Shown: positions 54,207 to 61,735 of the stretch, one piece after another
Position numbering within the stretch: position 1 is the stretch's first letter
How the letters are laid out: each line of letters starts with the position of its first letter
Origin: Arcticibacter sp041902385
GTDB lineage: Bacteria; Bacteroidota; Bacteroidia; Sphingobacteriales; Sphingobacteriaceae
Length of the DNA: 64,000 bases
Reading direction: 5' to 3'
NCBI RefSeq assembly: GCF_041902385.1
Contig: NZ_CP169244.1
Coordinates: forward strand, 496,001 to 560,000
Notes under the pieces: model-generated
The model's input: the letters and a program-made list of their open reading frames with translations, nothing else
The model's database searches: none
What the model was told of the DNA's origin: nothing
Program-made: the position numbers and the translations under genes

Positions 54207-54788
54207 CTAATTTCCGGAGATTGAAATGCCGAGCAGAGCATAAAACTCTTTCAAAATAGCCGGATGCCCGGGCCAGGCAGGAGAAGTGGTAAGATTTCCG
54301 TCTGTTATGGCATCCGCCACTCCGATCTCAACATACTCCCCTCCGGCAATCGTTACCTCCGGACCCACTGCCGGGTAAGCGGTCAGCCTCCTTCCTTTCA
54401 CTACACCGGCAGCGGTGAGGATCTGAATACCATGACAGATAGCCGCAACAGGCTTGTTCGCTTCAAAGAAGTGCCTGGTTAGTTCGAGTACCCTCTCATT
54501 GAGCCGAATGTACTCGGGGGCCCGCCCTCCGCAGACATACAGCCCGTCGTACTCCTCCGGCTTCACTGCCGCGAAGTCCTTGTTCAGCACAAAATTATGC
54601 CCGCGAAGCTCCGCATAAGTTTGAAAGCCAATGAAATCATGAATCGCAGTTGCCACGGTCTCCCCTGACTTCTTATCAGGACATACCGCATCTACCTGCA
54701 GGCCTACCGCCTGCATTGCCTGGAAGGGAACCATTACTTCGTAATCTTCCACGAAGTCGCCGGCAAGGAGTAAGATCTTTTTAGCCAT
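54207..54788 (-). CDS. DJ-1/PfpI family protein
   Basis: About 193 residues from MAKKILLLAGDFVEDYE (54788). A longer frame to 54854 adds an unlikely leader. The nucleophile elbow reads VAAICHGIQILTAAG with the catalytic Cys, and the acidic partner is the Glu in GDFVEDYE. These proteins include proteases of the PfpI type, glyoxalase/deglycase-like enzymes and chaperones; the AICHG form is closest to the PfpI/YhbO group. A strong terminator follows. Confidence 0.9.
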   Translation of the reverse strand: MAKKILLLAGDFVEDYEVMVPFQAMQAVGLQVDAVCPDKKSGETVATAIHDFIGFQTYAELRGHNFVLNKDFAAVKPEEYDGLYVCGGRAPEYIRLNERVLELTRHFFEANKPVAAICHGIQILTAAGVVKGRRLTAYPAVGPEVTIAGGEYVEIGVADAITDGNLTTSPAWPGHPAILKEFYALLGISISGN

Positions 54789-55024
54789 AAGTTTATTTTT
54801 TAGGATGAATAAATGTACTAAATATTCAAGTGAACAAGGCATAGTACCATTCACTACTTCTGTTCCCGTCCAGCCTCATCGCGGAGGATCAAACCTGCCA
54901 AAAAGGACGATACACGCCAATAACACGCGACTTTTAGTCACTGAAAAACAAGAACATAAGACAATATTTCAGGCAATCAACAACTAAAGCATATTGGCGA
55001 AGGTTTTGACTGTAAGAAAGTACT

Positions 55025-57646
55025 ATGAACTTTAACAACTTTACAATCAAGGCACAGGAGGCCGTACAGAAAGCCTCTGAAATTGCGATGGGAAACCAGC
55101 AGCAAGCTATAGAAAATGCACACCTGCTGAAAGGTCTGCTGTTGGTTGATGAGAACGTTGTCAATTATCTTTTAAAGAAACTGAATGTGAACGTTAACCG
55201 GCTTAATACCGTTCTGGATGCACAGATCCAGAGCTATCCCAAGGTTAGCGGAAGCGATATCTATCTTTCCTCTGATGCCAATAACGCGCTCGTGAAGGCA
55301 CAGAACTATCTGAAAGAGTTCAAAGACGAGTTTGTCTCTGTGGAGCACATCTTACTCGGTATCCTTAACGCCGGCGACAAGGTCAGTGCTATACTGAAAG
55401 ACGCAGGTGTTACCGAGAAAGACCTCAAGAAGGCCATCACCGAACTCAGGGGAAATAACAAAGTAACAGATCAGAATGCCGAAGCAACCTATAATGCGCT
55501 GAACAAGTACGCCCGCAACCTCAACGAGTATGCTGAATCAGGCAAGCTGGATCCGGTGATCGGTCGTGATGACGAGATCAGAAGAGTCATCCAGATCTTG
55601 TCGCGGAGGACGAAAAATAACCCGATATTAATTGGGGAGCCAGGAGTAGGTAAGACAGCCATAGCGGAAGGCATCGCATTCAGGATCATCAAAGGAGACG
55701 TTCCTGAAAACCTGAAAAGCAAAACCGTATACTCACTCGACATGGGAGCCCTCATAGCAGGGGCTAAATATAAAGGAGAGTTTGAGGAACGACTGAAGGC
55801 CGTGGTGAAAGAGGTTACTCAGAGCGACGGAGAGATTGTTCTCTTCATTGATGAAATCCACACACTGGTTGGTGCCGGTGGTGGCGGTGAGGGAGCAATG
55901 GACGCCGCAAACATCCTGAAGCCTGCTCTGGCAAGAGGAGAATTAAGGGCCATCGGAGCAACGACTCTGAACGAGTATCAAAAGTATCTTGAAAAAGACA
56001 AGGCTCTTGAGCGCCGCTTTCAGAAGGTAATGGTAGAAGAACCGGATACGCAGGACGCCATCTCCATCCTCAGAGGGCTCAAGGAGCGGTACGAAACCCA
56101 TCATAAGGTGAGGATTAAGGACGAAGCAATTATCGCAGCTGTTGAGCTCTCACAGCGCTATATCTCTGACCGGTTCCTTCCGGATAAGGCGATCGACCTG
56201 ATGGACGAAGCAGCCTCCAAGCTGCGGCTTGAAATGGACTCGGTGCCTGAAGCTGTAGACGAAATAGAAAGGCGGATCATGCAGCTGGAGATCGAGCGGG
56301 AAGCGATCAAGAGAGAAAACGACGAAAAGAAAGTACAGGAGCTGAGCGAAGAGATCGCAAACCTTTCTTCCGAGCGCGATTCTCTGAGAGCAAGCTGGCA
56401 GGCAGAAAAAGATCTGGTGGATGCCATCAACCATGAAGTAGCACAGATCGAAAGCTACAAGCTTGAAGCAGAGCAGGCTGAGCGTGCAGGCGACTACGGA
56501 CGGGTGGCCGAACTTCGCTACGGAAAGATCAAGGAGTCGCAGGACAAGGTTGAAACGCTGAAAAAGGATCTGGAGGCCAAACAGACAGGCAGCCGCATGC
56601 TTAAGGAAGAAGTCACTTCTGAAGACATTGCCGGCGTCGTGTCGCGCTGGACAGGCATCCCTGTCACCAAAATGATCCAGAGTGAACGCGAAAAGCTGCT
56701 TCACCTGGAAGAAGAACTCCATAAGCGGGTGGCAGGTCAGGAAGAAGCGATAGAAGCCATTTCAGACGCCATACGCCGCTCCCGTGCAGGCCTGCAGGAT
56801 AAGCGCAAGCCAATCGGATCTTTTATATTCCTTGGAACAACCGGTGTGGGTAAAACAGAGCTGGCCAAGGCACTCGCCGAATTCCTGTTCAATGATGAAG
56901 CCTCGATGGTCCGCATTGATATGAGCGAATATCAGGAACGCCATGCAGTGTCACGCCTGATTGGTGCGCCTCCGGGATATGTGGGCTATGATGAAGGAGG
57001 ACAGCTTACCGAAGCAGTACGGCGCAAGCCTTATAGCGTCATCTTGCTTGATGAAATCGAAAAAGCACATCCTGATGTCTTTAATATCCTGTTGCAGGTA
57101 CTTGACGACGGGAGGCTGACTGACAACAAAGGCCGGGTGGTCAACTTTAAGAATACGATCATCATCATGACCTCCAATATCGGATCGCACCTCATTCAGG
57201 AAAACTTCGCGGGGCTTGATGACGATAATCGGGAATCGGTTGTTGCCAGAACCAAAAACCAGTTGTTCGAACTGCTGAAACAGACGATCCGCCCTGAGTT
57301 TCTGAACAGGATAGATGAGCTGATCATGTTCACTCCGCTCAACAGGAACGAGCTGAGGGATATCGTAGCCCTTCAGTTCCAGCAGGTACAGCAGACCCTT
57401 GCAGAAATGGGCGTTACCATAGAAGCATCTGAAGAGGCACTCGACTGGCTGGCGCAGCTTGGATACGATCCGCAGTTCGGAGCCCGTCCGCTAAAGCGTG
57501 TTATCCAGAAGAGGATCCTGAACGAGCTTTCGAAGGAAATACTTGCCGGCAAAATAGACAAGGACAGCCACATTGTACTGGATGTCTTCGACCGGCAATT
57601 CGTGTTCCTGAATAAGAATAAAATGACGGAAGCAGGGGTTGACTAG
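55025..57646 (+). CDS. clpB: ATP-dependent disaggregase ClpB
   Basis: An 873-residue Hsp100 chaperone that, with DnaK, pulls proteins out of aggregates. It has the N-terminal Clp repeat domain (MNFNNFTIKAQEAVQKASEI), the first AAA+ module with GEPGVGKTA and the inserted coiled-coil middle domain (about residues 410-525, rich in Glu/Lys), which marks ClpB rather than ClpA. The second AAA+ module has GTTGVGKTELAK and YVGYDEGGQLTEAVRRKPYS, and the C-terminal arm ends near LGYDPQFGARPLKRVIQK. The gene is complete and followed by a strong terminator. Confidence 0.97.
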   Translation: MNFNNFTIKAQEAVQKASEIAMGNQQQAIENAHLLKGLLLVDENVVNYLLKKLNVNVNRLNTVLDAQIQSYPKVSGSDIYLSSDANNALVKAQNYLKEFKDEFVSVEHILLGILNAGDKVSAILKDAGVTEKDLKKAITELRGNNKVTDQNAEATYNALNKYARNLNEYAESGKLDPVIGRDDEIRRVIQILSRRTKNNPILIGEPGVGKTAIAEGIAFRIIKGDVPENLKSKTVYSLDMGALIAGAKYKGEFEERLKAVVKEVTQSDGEIVLFIDEIHTLVGAGGGGEGAMDAANILKPALARGELRAIGATTLNEYQKYLEKDKALERRFQKVMVEEPDTQDAISILRGLKERYETHHKVRIKDEAIIAAVELSQRYISDRFLPDKAIDLMDEAASKLRLEMDSVPEAVDEIERRIMQLEIEREAIKRENDEKKVQELSEEIANLSSERDSLRASWQAEKDLVDAINHEVAQIESYKLEAEQAERAGDYGRVAELRYGKIKESQDKVETLKKDLEAKQTGSRMLKEEVTSEDIAGVVSRWTGIPVTKMIQSEREKLLHLEEELHKRVAGQEEAIEAISDAIRRSRAGLQDKRKPIGSFIFLGTTGVGKTELAKALAEFLFNDEASMVRIDMSEYQERHAVSRLIGAPPGYVGYDEGGQLTEAVRRKPYSVILLDEIEKAHPDVFNILLQVLDDGRLTDNKGRVVNFKNTIIIMTSNIGSHLIQENFAGLDDDNRESVVARTKNQLFELLKQTIRPEFLNRIDELIMFTPLNRNELRDIVALQFQQVQQTLAEMGVTIEASEEALDWLAQLGYDPQFGARPLKRVIQKRILNELSKEILAGKIDKDSHIVLDVFDRQFVFLNKNKMTEAGVD

Positions 57647-58026
57647 TATTTGGCTGACAGCGCGCAGATTTATAAAAGCAACAGAACGTGCTGTTAACAA
57701 AGGATCTGCACTTATAAAATAAACGGCCGCCTCAGCTTTGCTTGGGGCGGCCGTTTATTTTCAAACCAAACTCGAAATTGAACACCCTTTCCTTGCAGCT
57801 TCAGAGTTGCGCTGACGCTTTAGAACACCCTTGCAAGTTTCGAAGTATCGTTACAGCTTTCCAGGTATTTCCAGAGAATTGAAAGTCCCATTCCAGCTTC
57901 AAGTTTCCTTGCAGGGCTGAGGGTATTATTGGAAAGTTTACATCTGTTTCTGAGGATACACAGCGAGATAGTGCTGGAGAAAAACCTCTGAACTACTACC
58001 CGCGGATGAATCCCACGCGATCCAAC
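57647..58026. other. Intergenic region between clpB and gmhB
   Basis: Apart from the terminator at 57716-57761, this stretch has a TTnCAGCTT-like motif recurring irregularly between 57795 and 57915. I see no gene or RNA. Confidence 0.45.
57716..57761 (+). terminator. Terminator after clpB
   Basis: AAAATAAACGGCCGCC pairs with GGCGGCCGTTTATTTT, a 16-bp perfect stem with a 14-base loop. Symmetry allows function on both strands. Confidence 0.9.
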
Positions 58027-58518
58027 TTAAGCAATCAGGTGCAGCACTTCGCCGATCGGCTGATCTGATTTAATGAGGATGCCTGTTACCCCGGCGCCTT
58101 CTCCAGCCATCATATCACGCTGATTGTCTCCGATGAAATAGGACTGAGACGCGTCTACGTTAAAACGGGCGATCGCTTTTTCCAGCATCAGGGAACCTGG
58201 CTTACGGCAAAGACACTTGCCATTGTAATCAGGATGATGGCGGCAGTAATACACATCGCTGATGTGGATGCCATGAGCCGCGTAGGTATCCAGAAGACGC
58301 TGATGCATCGCTGCCAGCGTTTCCTCGCTATACCAGCCCTTGGCCACTCCGCCCTGGTTGGTAATGATTACCAGCAGGTACCCGCGATCCTGCAGCTCTT
58401 TAAGAGGCTTCAAATTATGCTCAAGGACTACGAAGTCGTCAAGATGACAGACATAGTCGCCCAATTCTTTATTTAACACTCCATCCCGATCGAGAAAAAC
58501 GGCCTTGTTCTTTTTCAT
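58027..58518 (-). CDS. gmhB: D-glycero-D-manno-heptose 1,7-bisphosphate 7-phosphatase
   Basis: A HAD-IIIA phosphatase of about 163 residues. Motif I DRDGVLNKE, motif II VIITNQGGVAKGWYS and motif III/IV KPGSLMLEKA and FIGDNQRDMMAG are in order. The zinc-binding cysteine loop CRHHPDYNGKCLCRKPG is the GmhB hallmark. It acts in the pathway to ADP-heptose for the lipopolysaccharide core. The start at 58518 is supported by a TAGCTTTG element 5 bases upstream; a frame continuing to 58581 has no support. Confidence 0.92.
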   Translation of the reverse strand: MKKNKAVFLDRDGVLNKELGDYVCHLDDFVVLEHNLKPLKELQDRGYLLVIITNQGGVAKGWYSEETLAAMHQRLLDTYAAHGIHISDVYYCRHHPDYNGKCLCRKPGSLMLEKAIARFNVDASQSYFIGDNQRDMMAGEGAGVTGILIKSDQPIGEVLHLIA

Positions 58519-58523
58519 TGATG

Positions 58524-58531
58524 CAAAGCTA
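58524..58531 (-). promoter_or_regulatory. -7 promoter element (TAGCTTTG) of gmhB
   Basis: On the minus strand TAGCTTTG matches TAnnTTTG, then CATCA and ATG at 58518 (5-base spacing). Confidence 0.55.
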
Positions 58532-58801
58532 CAAAAGCAGTCGCAAGATGCAAGCGACTGTCGGCTTTGACCGCAACACACCGTTCACAATGGCATGACA
58601 GCTCAAGCGAGTTCCCCCTCCCAGTCGCACCGAAGCTACTGCTTAATGACAACTTAAGCGAGTTGCGGCTTCCATCCGGAACCCTCGCGTTCAGTTTTAA
58701 TCTCTGCCCGGTCTTACATGCCGGACCTCCGGAGATACTCCCCCGGTAAAGCTGAACGCTTCAAACTGCTCCCCTGGGTCTCTGCCAGACCTGGCCATCA
58801 G

Positions 58802-59089
58802 CTAGTAGATCTTCTTATCGGCGTAAAAAGTACCGAACGGTACCAGAGATGCAAGAAATGCAAGAGTCACCTTCCCGGCTTTCCACCGAAATTCAATAGC
58901 TACCTGGATCAAAAGCACGACATAGGTCACAAAGAGCAATCCGTGTATCATTCCAACGACCTTGTTGGGAAAGGGCATTTCGTATTTATACTTAAGCACC
59001 ATGGTGAATGCCAGCAACAAGTACGAAGCGCCCTCCAGCAGCGCAACCGCTCTGAACCGTCCCAGTGGAGTAGTGATAAATTTTGACAT
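58802..59089 (-). CDS. DUF3817 small membrane protein
   Basis: A 95-residue inner-membrane protein with three hydrophobic segments. The family pattern FRAVALLEGASYLLLAFTMV, then GMIHGLLFVTYVVLLIQVAI, then SLVPFGTFYADKKI is clear; the Glu in LLEG and the His in GMIHG are conserved. Function is unknown. An alternative frame covering the same DNA on the same strand has no family resemblance. Confidence 0.9.
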   Translation of the reverse strand: MSKFITTPLGRFRAVALLEGASYLLLAFTMVLKYKYEMPFPNKVVGMIHGLLFVTYVVLLIQVAIEFRWKAGKVTLAFLASLVPFGTFYADKKIY

Positions 59090-59181
59090 GTTTCTCTCTT
59101 AGAATCCTCAATGTTAAGAACTAAAACTGAGCCGTTCACCATTTGATGCCAAATCTGAAACGCCAGTGACAATCCGGGCCG

Positions 59182-59486
59182 GCGTGCGGGTGTGTGTTGA
59201 GGGTTGTGAGTTACGAGTTCTGAGTTGCTAATTAGGAGTTGCAGGTTGTGGGTTTGGGGGTTGCCGATTGTTAGTTGTGAGTTATGATTCCGTGTTGTAA
59301 GTCGTAGTTGTGCGTTGTTACCCACAATTGTGAGTTGCGGGGTGCCGGTTAGGAGCTGGAGGCTGCGGGTCGCAACCACAACACTCAACCAAATGCCGCA
59401 ACCCACAACACGGCACACACAGTGCCACAACGCGCAGCCCGCAACACTCCACACACAACCCACAACCAACAACCCGCAACCCACTT
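59182..59486. repeat. 7-bp periodic array in inverted arrangement before the OPT gene
   Basis: The left part (59195-59350) consists of heptamer-like units such as GAGTTGC, GGGTTGC and GAGTTGT. The right part (59375-59486) has the complementary AACCCACAAC/AACACTC type. Thus GGTTGTGGGTT at the left meets AACCCACAACC at the right. It is the same plan as the aroA-aroC spacer. Confidence 0.82.
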
Positions 59487-59620
59487 GACACTCCGCTTTT
59501 TTCCCGTATCTTGTAGCATGATATGGGATTTCGCTCTAAGTGCCCGGTATCTCTGCTCGAATTTGCATCTTGCTGCTAAAAATTCGATACTTGTTTCTAT
59601 ATTATTCGATAAAAGACAAC

Positions 59621-61682
59621 ATGGCAGAAATTAAACCCGAAAAAGAATTCAAACCTTACGTAGCTGCAGGAGAAAGAGTAGCCGAGTTTACGGTAAAATC
59701 GATCCTACTTGGTGCCCTTTTTGGCATTATCTTCGGTGCTGCAACCGTTTATCTCGCATTAAAAGCGGGTTTAACCGTCTCAGCATCTATTCCTGTAGCC
59801 GTTCTCGCCATTTCAATAGGCAGAAAGTTCTTTAAGACCACCATTCTGGAGAACAACATCATACAAACAACCGGCTCTGCCGGCGAGTCTATCGCCGCAG
59901 GGGTTGTATTTACGCTTCCCGGGTTTTTATTCCTTTCTGCGGGCAGTCAGGGCGAAGGCTTCTTCTCTTACTGGCCGATCTTCATTCTGGCTGCACTGGG
60001 CGGGATCCTGGGAACATTAATGATGGTTCCTCTCCGCCGCTCTCTCATCGTAGAAGAACACGGCACCCTGCCCTACCCGGAAGGAACGGCCTGTGCCTCC
60101 GTCCTCATTGCAGGTGAAAAAGGGGGCGACTTTGCCAAAACGGCCTACCTGGGACTCGGATTCGCTTTTTTGTACGCCATCCTTCAGAAAGTTTTTCACC
60201 TCATTGCAGAAAGCCCCGCATGGGTCACCAAGCAATCCAACCGATACTTCCCGTCAGCAACAGTGAACGGAGAAATTACCCCTGAATACATGGGCGTCGG
60301 CTATATCATCGGACCAAAGATCGCCGGGGTACTGGTAGCAGGTGGCGTTCTCGCCTGGCTGGGCTTAATCCCCCTGCTGGCATCTATTGTTCCACAGGAA
60401 ACGACGGCCCTCCAGCTGATCAAACTCGGATACTTAAAAGATCTTGCTACCGCGGGCGGCTCGGGCGACTGGAACCCCGCAACACATACGTTCGGCGACT
60501 ATGCCACTGCTATCTACCGGGCATACATCCGCCAGATAGGTGCAGGCGCTGTTGCCGCGGGCGGATTTATTACCCTGATCAAGACGATTCCGACCATTAT
60601 CTCATCATTCAAATCAAGCCTTGGCTCCATCAAAAATACCGGTGAAACGCAGGTAGCAAAGCGTACTGAAGACGACCTCTCGTTCAAGGTTGTAATTTTC
60701 GGAAGCATCGCCCTTATTGCCCTGATGGCGATCCTGCCTCAGATCCCCGGCGACTCGATCATCAACAAGCTCCTTATCGGCGTGCTTGTGGTCATATTCG
60801 GGTTCTTCTTCGTCACCGTTTCCAGCCGCATCGTGGGGATCATCGGCTCCAGCTCCAATCCGATCTCGGGAATGACCATTGCCACCCTGATGGGAACCTG
60901 CCTGGTCTTTATCTCTGTAGGATGGACGGGCAAACTGTTCGAACCAATGGCCCTGGTAGTAGGCGGCATGATCTGTATCGCTGCTGCCAATGCAGGCGCC
61001 ACTTCCCAGGACCTGAAGACCGGCTATATCGTGGGCGCTACCCCCGTTATCAGCAGCTTGCACTCTTTATCGGTGCCATCGTCTCCGCGGTGATCATCGG
61101 CCTCACCCTTTCTATTCTCGACAGGCCGACGGCTGCCATGCAGGCCCAGGGCATCACCCATGCCATCGGAACCGATGCCTATCCGGCGCCGCAGGGTACC
61201 CTGATGGCTACGCTGATCAAAGGACTCCTTTCGTTCAACCTCGACTGGCAGTTTGTGCTCGTGGGCGTGTTCCTGGCAATCACCATGGAGCTTTGCGGCG
61301 TCAAGTCGCTTTCTTTCGCCGTGGGTGCCTACCTTCCCCTTTCTACTACGCTTCCGATTTTTGCAGGAGGTGCGATAAAAGGACTTGTTGAAATGCGCAA
61401 CAAGAAAAAGGGAATTATGGAGGACGAAGAGCTGGGTAAAGGTAGCCTCTTCTCAACCGGACTTGTAGCGGGGGAGCACTGATGGGGGTCATCTATGCCT
61501 TCCTGATGGCTTTTGAAAGCACATCAGTGCCGGTGAGCAAGCTCAATGCAGAGCACGCCCTCACCAATAGTCTCGGCGAAGGCGGCTATCAGCTTCTCGG
61601 CTTCATTTTCTTTGTCATCATGGGACTGGTGCTTTACCGGATCGCCGTAAGCAGCAAGGGAGAAGACGCCCCCCATTCATAA
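59621..61682 (+). CDS. OPT family oligopeptide transporter; two frameshifts
   Basis: The start is at MAEIKPEKEFKPYVAAGER (59621). It is a large membrane protein (about 687 residues, 14-16 helices) with LGALFGIIFGAATVYLALKA, the OPT signature NIIQTTGSAGESIAAGVVFT and EEHGTLPYPEGTACA. The frame breaks twice. At the C5 run 61041-61045 one extra C gives GATPRYQQLALFIGAIVSAV. At the G5 run 61470-61474 one extra G gives VAGGALMGVIYAFLM. With both bases added a single protein ends at 61682. It imports small peptides or metal-chelate peptides with protons, by family. Confidence 0.88.
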
Positions 61683-61735
61683 GCAACAGTTTTTACAATA
61701 ATATCCAAATCAACTTATCACTCAACACATCAATC

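Noticed and set aside
2727..61474. Homopolymer runs as phase-variation switches
   Set aside because: Runs are short, are found in housekeeping genes such as aroA, and affect unrelated functions; sequence error explains them better.
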